A DNA stretch of 64,000 nt from Ostrinia nubilalis (taxonomy: Eukaryota; Arthropoda; Insecta; Lepidoptera; Crambidae): positions 15,178,501 to 15,242,500 of the forward strand of contig NC_087104.1 of assembly GCF_963855985.1 (NCBI RefSeq), in the 5' to 3' direction. Positions 15,489 through 27,148 of this stretch are shown here, one piece after another (position 1 is the stretch's first letter; every line of letters begins with the position of its first letter). Both the position numbers and the translations under genes were made by a program. The notes under the pieces were generated by a model that saw only the letters and a program-made list of their open reading frames with translations, did not search any database and was not told where the DNA came from.

Positions 15489-15554
15489 GTTCGTTCGTTC
15501 GTTTCAGCCAAATGACGTCCACTGCTGGACAAAGGCCTCCCCCAAGGTTTTCCA
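15489..15554 (-). mobile_element. 3' terminal fragment of an RTE-clade LINE
   Basis: Read on the minus strand this gives W-K-T-L-G-E-A-F-V-Q-Q-W-T-S-F-G and a TGA stop, the conserved C-terminus of the RTE-type endonuclease/reverse transcriptase seen in Lepidoptera. A TTCG simple-repeat tail follows (15,489-15,503 on the plus strand). Only about 50 bp of coding end survives. The fragment matches the 3' ends at 41,874 and 57,467 and the fuller copy at 23,103. Confidence 0.75.
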
Positions 15555-18500
15555 CAATAAGATACGTACGAGTACATTATATTTATTTGTTTTATAACTA
15601 TAACACTGCTTCGAGTACTTTCGTCTGAATACGGATACTATTATTTTAGAACATTGTTTAGCTAGATTTAATATCTAAACCCAGTCGAGATACGAATTCA
15701 TATTTTGTCTAACTAGTTACTGCACTATCTAGTAACAAAGTTCCGAAAGTTATCGTCCATGCTAAGCCTGGAATAACGCCCCATTAAACTGGACCCGAAA
15801 ATTCGAGAAAAGGTGTGCTCTTTTTAGGTGAATTCCCCTGTTTTAAGTAGTTAAATATCACCAAGGATATTTACAACACCGGCCAATTCCATTAAGCCAC
15901 AGTAAAATAAATAAGTAAGTATCATGGGAATCACAATCAAAATCTTTATATTTGAGGTTAGTACGAGTATCTCAACTAAGTTCTTTGATTCACGTTACAA
16001 CAGCTAGGTATCATTACATTATTACAACATTCAGAGTCATAATACTGTTGTTACTTGCTTGGACTACGGCAGTGACACTCTTAATCGTGACTCACATCCT
16101 ACAGGACTACTACCCTGTGCAAGCAACTTGCGTGATTAGGAGATTGTGGCTGCCTTGTGTCAGTCACGTCTTGTGTGAGACATCATCTCCATGCTCGGGC
16201 ACGGATATGATCTACTTTGCTGCCCCACTTTGGGTGTGGCTAAGCTGCGGCTGTATCCTGCTCCTCGAGCAAGTTGTAAGTTAGAGCGGGCGCCGAATAA
16301 CAACGAGGGCGAGCCCGTGCTAAATACCTGACAACCGACTTACGGAGAGCACTTTGGGAAATGTTTTTCTCACCCAGTTTGTGCTCTGGTTATACAACCG
16401 GCTTCATTGTATTCAGTTTTAGTTTCCATGCATATACCCATTATACTGTCTCCATGTTTACTCCGCGAAGAAATAAAGAAAGAATTCAAGATAATTATAT
16501 TCTATCAGTGTCACTTAATATAACCTTTTTTTGTTGTAAAACGAAATAAATATTGTATCTTTAGTTTAAAACTATTATTTTGTGTTACATACACATATTT
16601 TGTGATAAGAAGTATGATAGTAACGCCAGGTTTGATTAAATTTATTATTTCAACAGCAAAGACAAAATTATTCCTAAAATTTAAAAAGCTTTTAACATGA
16701 TTGGCGAGAACTTGTTTGAAGACAGGAAAATTTGAACCTAAAAGGAACAGAAGCATAAATAAGTTCATAAATGTTATCCCTTTTGATAACATGTTTCCAT
16801 TTTAAACAATCTACGAAGTAATTATTAACTAACATTGTTTCCCTAACAAATTGTGTTTACAGAGAACCTTACAAACCGTTCAACTAATTTCTTAATGTAC
16901 ATACGCCTTTGTCGTGTATCACAATGGCGTGCTAGTAATTACTAAGTATAATTAATTCGCACACAGCCAAGCCTACGTGAAGTTAGTTCATCAATTTGGT
17001 AAGTCGCTCGGGGCGATAAGAAGTTGAGCCGTTAGCAGCCTTCAAAGCCTCCATACTAATGTGCGGAGCCGCGGGATGGCGGGGCCGCCGCCACGGTACA
17101 CGTGTGAGCTCTCCGCGGCGAACAAAACTTAGATGAACACAGAAATAGCATGCATTGTATGTTGTATGGCAGTAATAACACAGAATAATATGTATTAAGA
17201 CTACTCACAGCAGTGGATTATAAAACAACGAAGCATTCAAAAATTTTTAATACGCAGAAAGGTGTGGTTCACTGCATTGTAGGTAATTCTAATAGATATA
17301 ACAATGTTTTAAGAAACTGAAACTGTGCGTGATCTTGTAAAAGCAATCTCCAAGGATTACATAATACCTTCGCTGAATATACCAGAATCGCAATTTGGCG
17401 TCGGAGTTTATTTGAAGTGGAGCAGTAAATAGTTCAGGTCTGAGCGGCTCGCGCCCGCGTGCTGCTCGCAGGCCGCCCGCCCAACCGCCGCCTGGCCCTT
17501 TCACCAAACTACCGAATCCACCCGAGAAAACTTCGCAACTACAACAATCTGGCGATCCTAGTTCAAGACATTATTACAGGCTCTCATAAATACGTTATTC
17601 GGGTGTCCCTTTATTGTATTAAAACTTTGCTGGAGGCTTTTATGAATTTTTAAAGTTGAATGGCTGTTGAAAGTTAACACTTTTTGCGAGGCAGTTTTCA
17701 CTGAATTACGAAAGTACCGAAAGTAATTTAAAAGTTATATTTTATAACAGAGAAACAACTTAGTCTTTGTAGACTTGCTTATAATTTAATGTCAATTTAT
17801 CAATTCGATAAATTAACTTTTTGACATTTGCCGAAGTTTAGATTTTACTTGTTCAGTCTTTAGTAATAATTACTGCTAGCTTTTTAGTACAATTTACACA
17901 TAAAATAAATATAAATCAACGTTTGATCATGATCAGCTTAATTAGTTTCATGTTAACTTAATACAAGTTTTCTTTTTCATTTAACTTTCTCTTCTTTCTC
18001 CCTCTCTCTGTCTATCTTCAAGTCATTGTAATCTACCATTATGGGGTGAAATTTGAGACAAGTTAGTCAATAAATCAGGTCAAATAAGTAACTAGAGACA
18101 AAAAGGCAATACTATCAAGAACGAGATCCAAAAATAGATAACCTGTTTACCGACATAATGATCAATCTAAACCACGCCGTGTCCCGGGGGCTGCCATGAT
18201 TTCTGTGAATTCAATCGCAACTAGCCTCATAGATTCAGGTAGAGGGGAGTGGGGAAATGGACCAGTGAGTGACTAAAAAAGACGGGACTCTACATTTTTG
18301 CATTGAAAGAAGTAGTTTAACAAACTCTTTAGTATAAGAAGAATATAATTTTTAAAACATGTCATAGCACTCGTCGTCAAAAGTTTGCAAGGTGTGAGTC
18401 ATGAGTTGTCATCTGGTTGGTCCGAAAGGTCAAGCGGAACTAAAACAAACGGGCACATGTCGTCAGTATCGCCGCATGCGTTAATTAGTGGAGACGAGTG

Positions 18501-19068
18501 TATACAGGCCGCTGCGGCGATTGCAGCCGCGGCCGTAGGGAGGGCCCGACCCAACTGGGAAAGATACGAAACTTAAGTAAATCTATTGTTAAATGTTGAT
18601 ATTATAATAATTATACCTACTTTCAAACTGTGGTCTGACCATTAACGCTTAGATATTTTAATCCGTTTACCTTATAATTCGCTCCAGGCTCGAATTGTAA
18701 GACCTCTTAGCCCAGATTTGGGGGAAATATGAGCAGGCTAATCTAATTGTAAATTTGAATCGATATTGGCTTGCGGATTGAATCAAACGGTACTTTAATC
18801 CTTATTACTTAATTTCAAGTTTAATCTCATTTCCTCGTGATAGCCAAATCAGAATCTAATCTCGATCGGAAACCGAATGTACTTTATTGAAATATCAATA
18901 AGATCTCATTTCAGAAAGCCGACATTGTTTCTTTCAACTTTCTATCTCATTTTGATGCTTAAATTATCTTTGATTTTGTTAGCAGGCACCTACCTATTAT
19001 GACATTTCATTTTATCATGATAAATAGATAAAGAAGGGATTGAGGAACAGTAATGTTATTTTAAGCCG
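15555..19068. other. Gene-free stretch
   Basis: No gene is supported. An open frame at 15,952-16,284 (+, 110 codons, non-ATG start) has two hydrophobic stretches, but no family I recognise and no clear splice signals. I do not call it. GC-rich patches lie near 17,030-17,110, 17,430-17,500 and 18,470-18,560. Confidence 0.45.
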
Positions 19069-19170
19069 ACATTTTTTTTTATCCACAACGAGGAAGCTCT
19101 TGGCCTGTATCTCACCTGATGGTAAGTGATCATCAGGCCGAAGGTGGAAGCGAGCTTCACCCGGAACCCG
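19069..19170 (-). repeat. LINE/SINE 3' end with A-tail
   Basis: Read on the minus strand, this is a segment containing CACTTACCATCAGGTGAG, then CTTCCTCGTTG, then a run of A. The CACTTA-CATCAGGTG block is shared with the tail at 28,994 and is a frequent 3' end of lepidopteran retroposons. Target-site duplications are not obvious. The exact family is unassigned. Confidence 0.55.
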
Positions 19171-22100
19171 GATTTATGTTTGTTCAGTTGGCATCGTTAA
19201 GGTTTTGCATAATTAAAATACACGTTCATCACAAGATAAAGCCATGAACGCGAATCGCCTTAACTTGAGTAAGTAGATTTATTATTTAGATTTATTTAGA
19301 GCCTCCAGATAGATTTTGAAATATCAGTTCTCATAAATCTGACTTATACTCCAGACATTCGAACGGACAGCTTTCAAATCAGCAGTCAAGACAAGTCGCT
19401 ATGTTAGAAGTAAGTTTTCTGCAGAATTGAGAAACGGATATTTCCCTTTACTGTCCTACCGGACAGCAGCTCCATACATCACTACTCCAGGGGTTGGTCG
19501 CCCCTCCCCACTGATTTGCTAATTACGGTGGCTCGAGTAGTTTGCGGCACCAGCGCCCGCCCTGGCCCCGGTGACTCGTGATTAACGTTCCGTTTCACAG
19601 GACTTTCACGACTCGATTGAATACTTCAATGATTGCCTGAAATCCGATCCAAATTGGGTCGCATGAAATTAAATGTCATAATTTAGGGTTGCGTAACATA
19701 TTTGTCGAAGACATCGTTACCTTACCAATTATTGTACCTACCATTTTTTTATTTTACAATAATGATGTAGGTATGTGCCTATCAGAGATCTTAGAGATCC
19801 TCCCAGCAGTGTACGAGTGTTTTAGTTTTAAAAAAATGGATGAATACCTATTTATCATTGCAACTAGGTACTTACATAATATTTTCGTAAATTAACAGAA
19901 AGTTTTAAAGGTATACAAGTAAACTTCGTAAACTACGATAACACGTTATCCACGTGTTGTCGGCTTTCCGCAGGTGCTCGCTCCCGCGCGCCCGCCTCGG
20001 CTGCCGCCACTGAGCTCCTCCAGCCGAGCGATAGCACAATAGATCTGCTTTAAAGCAGAGGTTTTAATTCACTTAAGTAAAGATAGAATTGCAGTTTAGA
20101 AGATTTACTAACTTAACTCAGGCTTTAGCTTTTATGTTCTCGGATCCGATTATTATGTAAAGGCCGCAACCTTTAATTCAGAGCAAGCCACGAGATGCTA
20201 ATCTTAAAAATGTTATATCAAAAATAAGTAATATCTTCACGTACTGGAGTCACAGAAAGCTTTTTAACATTAACATAATTCATACAGCGTCCTGTTTATG
20301 CCCAAGATGTTGGAATGCATAATGCCTACATGAATAAAGCGAATCTTGTGGCGCTCGTTAACAGTCGCCGCGCATTGGCCGCGCTCGATATTCCCGCCGG
20401 CTTCACTGGATATGAACCTGAATACTGAACAAATTCACTTTATTTGCGTTTTGATTTACGTCATATTATTATTACATTACCATCTATAGTAGGTATTTAT
20501 TGAAGAATTACCAAACATACTATCTGAATTCAATATACTCGTAATCCGTTTCATTCCAAAGGATCTGAAAATCACAATTGAGTATCGTTTATACCCGTAA
20601 TTCAACAGCGACTGTCTAAGGTGCCCTTTGTGTAGTCGTCTATTCTTCTACGCTGCGTCAATAAAATACGAATTCATTTACTAATTAAAATTGTAATTAT
20701 CCTCGGTGAAACCTTACGCTGAATTCTTCTTCAATTATACAATGAAATAAACGTTAATAGATAATTAAAAGTTGAGCACATCGATTTGCGGAGGAGCCGC
20801 TCCCGAGCCCGCGGATGCTCGCGCAATCCAGTCTCGGTTAGCTGTTTGACTTTCCACTTTGAAAACTGCTCATTTCGCAAGAACAACTTACTTTTAATTA
20901 TTTTTGCAGCCACCAACACAGCTAAAAGCTTTGATTTTGTTTTTGTGAAGATATACAATTTGAGTTTAAAAGCGTTATAAGTTTCAAGGAATCATAAATA
21001 CAATTAAAAACAGATAACATTATTTTTGGTATGTTTATACATATTTACTGTTATTTCAGTCATTTTATAATAGTTACCTATTAATTATTTTCATACAAAA
21101 GAGGAATTAATTTAAATCAAGCACAATAATTAGTCTTTTTGAAAATCCTTCATTCGTGAAAGTAACTTCATAGCGCTGACGTGCTTTCATTATAATTTTA
21201 GCTGGTGCGCAAAACTCCTCATTTGCGCCGAAACGGTCTAACGCAAATAATTGCTTTCGTTATGCGACTAGAAATATGAACTCAAACGTGAAATGAATGT
21301 CACGAATATGAAATAGAAAATGTCCTCTGAAAAGAGCTCATTACTGTCAGATGTGCGAGCGCCCGCGCCGGCCCGGTCCCTCGACGCAGCTCTACAACCG
21401 AATACGCGCAATTTCGCTACTACCTAAATACATTTTTAGAGCTCTGATTATGGTAGTTAGTACTCACTAATATCTATAGAGCCGATGTTTATCTAATGCC
21501 TTTGGATGAATCAACTACAGGACTCTTGGGTCGCGTTGGAATCGCCTATCATCATTGTCATGAACAAAGATCTTTACAAATATTACGAGGTGCTCTGTTT
21601 TGTTCTATCAAAACGAAGTTGCTTGACGAATATTATTATTACTCTAGTTTCATTTACTTTGGCTTACCTATTCTCGTGCCTATTGTTTAAATTGATAATT
21701 AATAAAGATAAGGAATTAATGATTACAATGTTATTAAAAAAGGTCACCTTATGTTCCTTACATTCTAGTAGTTAGACACATTACAATGTATTTGAAAATG
21801 TAATACGCTAACTAGACGGTTAGGTACTACCTAATTGGACTTCATTCATAATCCCTCGAGCTTTAGCGAATGTGACAGTTTGACACCAAATAACAAAGAA
21901 CTTGTGTTGTCACGATACATTAGAAATAAATTAAGTACGTTTGTATGTGGCAGGGTAATAGTATGTTTCTATTTTATTGCTGTACAAAGGTTGTTCGTTG
22001 TATGTACTAAGCTCTAGACTAGACACTGAAAGCTTAGTTACAATGTGCACACAAATTGGTTCGTAGGTATGTAAGCTTGTGAGCGGGGGTCAAGACACAG

Positions 22101-22460
22101 CTGGGGTACATAAGGTAGGTCCCGTCTGACTGACTAATGGTGCCTTTTTCAAAGGTCTGTTTCAAGCTTTGGTCTTACAAACATAAATAGATAAATTATG
22201 TACTCGTATAGAGACATCTATTTACAAACTTTACGAAAAGTAATCTCTAAGGAAAAACCTACATCATCGCGTTGTGATATACCCAGTGATCAAACTGAAG
22301 TAGAAACGGTGAAAATTTTTTCTCGACCATAATATTGATTGAACTATTTAATTACGTAGACGGCAAAACACCCCGACTCCACTACAGACCCTACGCCTCT
22401 GTGGCTCAGTGTGTCCGTTACAACCCGCACGATAGAAGAAGAAGACAGCAAGTCTACATA
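19171..22460. other. Gene-free stretch with GC-rich islands
   Basis: No gene is supported. GC-rich islands lie near 19,540-19,580, 19,965-20,035, 20,340-20,400, 20,780-20,830 and 21,350-21,410. Open frames of 60-90 codons near 21,500 and 20,790 overlap each other in different frames and look like chance. Confidence 0.45.
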
Positions 22461-22616
22461 ATTGGGTCATCTTATTTTAAACTATTATGTTGCATTTTTA
22501 CTATTAAATTTATTTTAATTTAATTTATTTAATTGGTAAATATTTTTTTTACCGTTAAAATAGATATTGTTGCAATAAATCCCGTGAAGTGATAATTTTA
22601 TTGGGTCATCTTATTT
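22461..22616. repeat. 17-bp exact direct repeat flanking an AT-rich insert
   Basis: The word ATTGGGTCATCTTATTT occurs at 22,460/22,461-22,477 and again at 22,600-22,616. It brackets about 122 bp of AT-rich sequence that contains GGTAAAT..TTTACC. The pattern fits a small retroposon with a long target-site duplication, or a local slippage duplication. The insert has no A-tail or box motifs that I can identify. Confidence 0.5.
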
Positions 22617-23088
22617 CGAAAGATCTAAGGAATCTTTCTTTGTCAGCTCGTACGCTATAATTTATAAAATAATTTTAAAGTGAATAATAGTGGAAAGATG
22701 ACTTTGCCTTTTCCCCACTGTGGGGTTGTTTGTGTGTGAGTAATAGCTTCGTTAATTTGCGGCCGGACGGAGAGGAACGACTTGTTAGTTCAAGTAAAGA
22801 TTAAGTGAGAGAAAACAGAACTCTTCGCCAAGTGGATTCAATATTTATTTTCCACCTCAGACACAGTGCAGCTACGATTGTGCAAGTTTGTTGGTGAGTT
22901 ACATTGATGATGATTGAGAGATATTGGTATCGCGTTAAGTAATGAGGTCCATAAAGTTATGGTTTAAAATGGTAACACATAGGATATGAAAGAATCAAGC
23001 TTTGAAACTTATTTCACTAATACAAAATAAGGTAGTATATACTTACAATGATGTGCATATTTTTATTTTTGAAACATTTTTGGATATG
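22617..23088. other. Gene-free stretch
   Basis: No coding or repeat structure recognised. It ends at the first copy of the target-site duplication of the RTE insertion. Confidence 0.4.
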
Positions 23089-23102
23089 TATATTTAAAGC
23101 TT
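23089..23102 (+). repeat. Left target-site duplication of the RTE insertion
   Basis: TATATTTAAAGCTT here is repeated exactly at 24,967-24,980, directly after the ATT-repeat tail of the LINE. The 14-bp match fixes both ends of the insertion. Confidence 0.8.
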
Positions 23103-24966
23103 ATATAATATAAGCTAATATAAAGAAGGATAACAAAGTAAGAAGAAACGATGTCATCAAATATCATATTGAAAAAACAGGAGGAATAAAGAAGGCTTAT
23201 AAGAAGCTGTCAGACAAAACAGAATGGATGCCAAATCTAAAGAACAAACAGGGAATATGCACAGGGAACAGGAAGGCAATTCTCGACATTGCAACAGAGT
23301 TCTACAAAACACTTTACACAGGCATGGACTGCAACAACGAATACCAACCAAAAAACTTAAATTGTAACCACTTTAACGATGAATCGATACCACCTATCCT
23401 CTTATCGGAAACAGAAAAAGCAATTCTAACCCAAAAAGATGGAAAATCTCCTGGACCTGATAATATCACAAACGAGATTCTGAAAGCTACTATCACCGAA
23501 ACAGCTCCAGTCCTGACAAAGTTATTTAATGAAATAATAGTTAGCGAGACCATACCTACAAACTGGACAAAGTCAACGATTATACTTCTATATAAAAAAG
23601 GGAATAGGGGGGATGTAGGGAATTACAGACCCATAAGCTTAATGTCCAATATATACAAAGTCTTCTCAAAAATAATATTAGCCAGAATATCGAACACTCT
23701 TGATGAAAACCAACCTAAAGAGCAGGCAGGATTCCGAAGAGATTTCTCAACAGTAGATCACATACATGTAGTAAAACAAGTCTTACAGAAACTTCAAGAA
23801 TATAATAAATCATACTATATCGGATTCATTGACTACAGCAAGGCATTCGATTCTATAGAACACAAAGCAATATGGTCAGCACTGGAGACACAAGGTGTTC
23901 ACAAAAAATACATAAAATTAATACAAGAAGTATACTCAAAAAGTACAGCAGAAATACAGCTCGAAAACACTGGACCAGAGTTCCCTATAACTCGAGGTGT
24001 CAGACAAGGAGATCCGATCTCGCCTAAACTCTTTTCTGCTGTACTTGAAATGATCATCAGAGAACTTGACTGGGAGAAAAGCGGAATTAACATAAACGGA
24101 GAATTACTATCACACCTACGTTTCGCAGACGATATTGTGGTGTTCTCAGATTGCCCACAACAATTGGAAAAGATGCTACAAGAATTATGTGATGTAAGTG
24201 CCAAAGTGGGTCTTCTTATGAACACCTCAAAGACAAGAGTGATGACTAACTCAACTAAAGTAAAAATACACGTAAACAAAGTAGAAATTGAGTATGAAGA
24301 TGAATACATCTATTTGGGACATCTAATTTCCAACAAAGAATGCATGGGCAAAGAAATAGATAGACGAATAACAAACACATGGAAGAGATACTGGTCACTA
24401 GCAGAGGTAATGAAAAACGGGAACCTAAAGATGTTCCACAAAAGGAAAATATTTGATGCCTGTATACTACCCTGCCTCACATATGCTTGCCAAACCTGGT
24501 CACTAACTAAGCAACAACTTAAAAAGTTAAAAGTATGCCAAAATAGTATGGAGAGAAGTGTATTGGGAGTGAAACTTAAACACAAGATAAACCTAAACAC
24601 AATAAAATCAAAAACCAAATTCAGAAGTGTTGTTGCAACAATTAGAAAGTTGAAATGGAAGTGGACGGGACACCTAATGAGGGAAAAGAAAGAGAAATGG
24701 ACAAGAGCCGTAACGGAATGGTATCCCCGTGAAGGAAAAAGAAGCAGAGGCAGACAAGCGAAAAGATGGGAGGACGATATCCGCGAATTAGCAGGGCCAT
24801 TATGGCCACAAATGGCTAGAAACAGAGAAGCATGGAGATCATTGGAGGAGGCCTATGTCCAAGGACAAACTGGAGATGAGTGCAACTAAATTGTAAAATG
24901 AAATGTTAATGTTGTAAAAATACCTTGTAATCCAGTAATAAAGGCTTATATTATTATTATTATTAT
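23103..24966 (+). mobile_element. 5'-truncated RTE-clade non-LTR retrotransposon
   Basis: This is a 1,864-bp insertion bounded by an exact 14-bp target-site duplication. It carries the reverse-transcriptase half of an RTE-type ORF, a short 3' untranslated part (about 24,890-24,945) and an ATT simple-repeat tail, as is usual for RTE elements. The apurinic-endonuclease half expected at the N-terminus is missing. In the reading frame the first upstream stop is at 23,132-23,134, so the 5' end is a normal truncation from incomplete reverse transcription. The uninterrupted RT frame and exact duplication suggest recent insertion. The copy cannot move by itself without the endonuclease. Confidence 0.88.
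23228..24889 (+). CDS. RTE-type reverse transcriptase (N-terminally truncated)
   Basis: The 553-codon frame encodes the polymerase part of a LINE protein that copies its own RNA at a nicked chromosomal site. Visible landmarks: a fingers region ending YRPISLMSNIYKVFSKII (about residues 134-152); palm motif A FIDYSKAFDS with the first catalytic Asp at about residue 202; a TRGVRQGDPISPKLF segment; and motif C FADD with the two catalytic Asp at about 301 and 302. The C-terminal part has LPCLTYACQTWSL, a KWKWTGHLMR segment and RGRQAKRWEDDI, then EEAYVQ close to the stop. The frame is open upstream to 23,135, but that part is element sequence lacking the endonuclease, so the ATG at 23,228 is only the first in-frame Met and not a true start. 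There are no internal stops or frameshifts. Full-length relatives are roughly 1,000 residues. Expression would depend on host transcription through the site. Confidence 0.88.
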   Translation: MPNLKNKQGICTGNRKAILDIATEFYKTLYTGMDCNNEYQPKNLNCNHFNDESIPPILLSETEKAILTQKDGKSPGPDNITNEILKATITETAPVLTKLFNEIIVSETIPTNWTKSTIILLYKKGNRGDVGNYRPISLMSNIYKVFSKIILARISNTLDENQPKEQAGFRRDFSTVDHIHVVKQVLQKLQEYNKSYYIGFIDYSKAFDSIEHKAIWSALETQGVHKKYIKLIQEVYSKSTAEIQLENTGPEFPITRGVRQGDPISPKLFSAVLEMIIRELDWEKSGININGELLSHLRFADDIVVFSDCPQQLEKMLQELCDVSAKVGLLMNTSKTRVMTNSTKVKIHVNKVEIEYEDEYIYLGHLISNKECMGKEIDRRITNTWKRYWSLAEVMKNGNLKMFHKRKIFDACILPCLTYACQTWSLTKQQLKKLKVCQNSMERSVLGVKLKHKINLNTIKSKTKFRSVVATIRKLKWKWTGHLMREKKEKWTRAVTEWYPREGKRSRGRQAKRWEDDIRELAGPLWPQMARNREAWRSLEEAYVQGQTGDECN

Positions 24967-24980
24967 TATATTTAAAGCTT
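24967..24980 (+). repeat. Right target-site duplication of the RTE insertion
   Basis: Exact copy of TATATTTAAAGCTT at 23,089-23,102. It follows the ATT-repeat tail (about 24,946-24,966) of the LINE. Confidence 0.8.
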
Positions 24981-26676
24981 CATGCGATGTAGGTAGTACC
25001 TAATCATATTGATTTCGTTAACGTGTTACAAAACAATTTAATTATTTAAAATCTTAAAACATATTTAAAGACACGGTCACAATTCTAGACAGTAATCTAT
25101 TGCAATTCACGTAGCTTTCCTCCTCGAAACCAGCAATTCTGAACGTTGGCAATAGAAATTCCTGCCAGGAAAGCCATATCTCACGGCGAATTGCCCAAAA
25201 CACCTCTTGCATTCGCTAAGAAAGTTTACAGGAGCATTCCCGGCACCTGTTGAGGCGATGTATTCCGCATCTGTAACGCGAATGTTTCGCCGCCGTGTGG
25301 CGCTGACGTTATGGAGTGACGCGAGTGCGTGCGAATTGACTGGACGCAGTTTACCTGCTGACTTAGTTGAAACGCAGGGTAAAAAACAACTATACCTACA
25401 TAATAGAAATTACTTAAAAGTTGGTTGCTTTACTTAAAATAAGAATATTGTTTGCATCAAAGACAAAAATTAAACTGAATTAGTTTTATACAAAATATAT
25501 GAATGTGTCAAATATTTGTAGTAAAAGTTGGTCATATTAATTCATAACCTATCTGAAGAAAAAATCTATCAGCCAATATTACTTCACTCGTAGATAACAA
25601 TTTTTAACGATTGTAAAATGGACCTTCATTTATTTTTAGTAATTTCTGACTGTTACCTGTACGACAATTTTCAATTACACAACGTACCTACAATTTGCAA
25701 TTAATAAGCTTAAATATCTTTGAGTTATACCAGGCCTGTTCATCTCCGCGAGTTTACATCGAAAACAAAACACGCACGATGGCCCACCTACAGGATACTA
25801 TTCGACAAGGCCTCACATACGAGCGAGCATTGACTCACGCACGCGTATTCTTGTGTATGATGGAAGAAAATAAAGAAAATGGTGTACTAAATACTGTGCA
25901 GTATTTAACTGCCTAAATAATAATAAAAACACAGAATGTACTTTTTTAAGTTGCCTCAAGACACTGAGAGGTAAATAAGTAGTTAATATTATTCACGATA
26001 ATTCATGCTAAATCATGTATTTCCTCCGCCATTTTCCGCAGTTTGGCACCTCACGTCACATCATTTTACCGAAGTCAGCCCTATAGCTACGGCGCAGTGC
26101 CGTTTCACTGACGTTTGTCAACAAAATGGTGCTTGACTCTTGAGACAAGCTAAATTACTCCATATTGTTAATGACATTGAACCTCAGAATACAGAACAAA
26201 CCAGAAGGAGTGTTCGATAACATTTCTACGCGGCATCTTGTGTCCAAAATACTTCCCCTCCCGCGCCCCTCTACCCCCTTTAGTGTTACTAGCGCCGTGT
26301 GACACCCCCATTTTTGGGGTAAAATTATGTAATTTTTTAAAGAGATGTTAAACAAGTAAAAAATAAGTAAGTGAAATAAGTACACACGGCCAGTGTTAAC
26401 TATCCATTTCCGTTTTTGCTCTCGCTCTTATCAAATGGTGATTCTTTGCGATAGAACGAGACGACATGACTGGCCATAGGCATAGATAGTACCTACCTAC
26501 CTATGAATTTAATTTTTACTCCGAAGTAACTAAGTGTAGATGATTATTTATTTCTATTAAATAGTGTAATATATGTACTATATTTTATGTAGGTATTATG
26601 TTATTTAAAAGTCAATTACAAAAGTCGAATATAAATTTTAGAATGCCAAGTAAAACAAAAAAGAAACTTAAGGTTC
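24981..26676. other. Mostly gene-free stretch
   Basis: No confident gene. A GC-richer patch lies at 25,140-25,340. A small open frame at 25,779-25,916 is listed separately. The rest is AT-rich, with no recognised repeat. Confidence 0.4.
25779..25916 (+). CDS. Possible small ORF (45 codons), unassigned
   Basis: An ATG at 25,779 in a fair context (CACGATGG) opens 45 codons reading M-A-H-L-Q-D-T-I-R-Q-G-L-T-Y-E-R and ending Q-Y-L-T-A-stop. The composition looks more protein-like than its AT-rich surroundings, and the frame is also open for some distance upstream. AATAAA lies just after the stop (near 25,920-25,930). I recognise no domain. It could be a small peptide gene, a terminal exon of something larger, a decayed repeat or chance. 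Confidence 0.18.
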   Translation: MAHLQDTIRQGLTYERALTHARVFLCMMEENKENGVLNTVQYLTA

Positions 26677-26682
26677 TTTATT
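26677..26682 (-). terminator. Polyadenylation signal for the minus-strand exon
   Basis: AATAAA on the minus strand, about 60 bases after the TAA of the exon at 26,741-26,829. The spacing suits a short 3' untranslated region. Confidence 0.35.
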
Positions 26683-26740
26683 ATGTAAACATATCGATCG
26701 ACAACAAAACATTTGTTTACGGCGCAGTAGTGCTTTTAGT

Positions 26741-26829
26741 TTAACTTTTCTTGGAGTCAAAAACAGAATCCAAATCAAAAACATCACCAATACTTAAATT
26801 TGATTGCGAGGCAACTCTGGCTGTGTATC
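26741..26829 (-). CDS. Putative 3'-terminal coding exon
   Basis: On the minus strand, a pyrimidine-rich tract followed by CAG (acceptor ending at 26,830) leads into a frame that reads Y-T-A-R-V-A-S-Q-S-N-L-S-I-G-D-V-F-D-L-D-S-V-F-D and then S-K-K-S-stop, 28 residues. It enters with two bases of a split codon. An AATAAA lies about 60 bases on. Acceptor, open frame, stop and poly(A) signal in the right order make a terminal exon plausible. Upstream on the same strand is a THAP-like first exon (27,348-27,424), but their phases do not join directly, so either a middle exon is missing or they are unrelated. I do not recognise the protein. Confidence 0.35.
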
Positions 26830-27024
26830 CTGAAAAAAAATCAGAGTAAGTATGTAAGCAATAATTAATTACTTAAAATTATTATTAAATATACAAATAT
26901 TGCTGCTGCTGATCTGTTGATACCAATGCCTTACTTTTGAATAAATGGGAAAGTATGAAATTCACGATAGTAATTTATTATCTCCTCATTATTAGGGAGT
27001 AATATTATAAATTAATTCAATATA

Positions 27025-27100
27025 TTGAAATCAAATCAAAATCAAAAATATTTATTCAGTTTAGACCACAAGTGGCACTTATAATTTAATTAATCAGGTT
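27025..27100 (-). repeat. 3' end of a LINE, minus strand
   Basis: The minus strand reads AAGTGCCACTTGTGGTCTAA then ACTGAATAAATATTTTTG and a GATTTT-type repeat. This is a common lepidopteran LINE tail with a simple-repeat terminus. It lies between the two minus-strand exon-like pieces, in the same orientation as them. Confidence 0.5.
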
Positions 27101-27148
27101 GTCATGTCATGGATGAAATTACACTAAAAACTAATTAAAACAAAAAGG

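Noticed and set aside
15952..16284. 110-codon plus-strand frame with two hydrophobic stretches
   Set aside because: No ATG at the start, no family, no clear splice sites or conserved motif. Hydrophobic residues are expected in T-rich frames.
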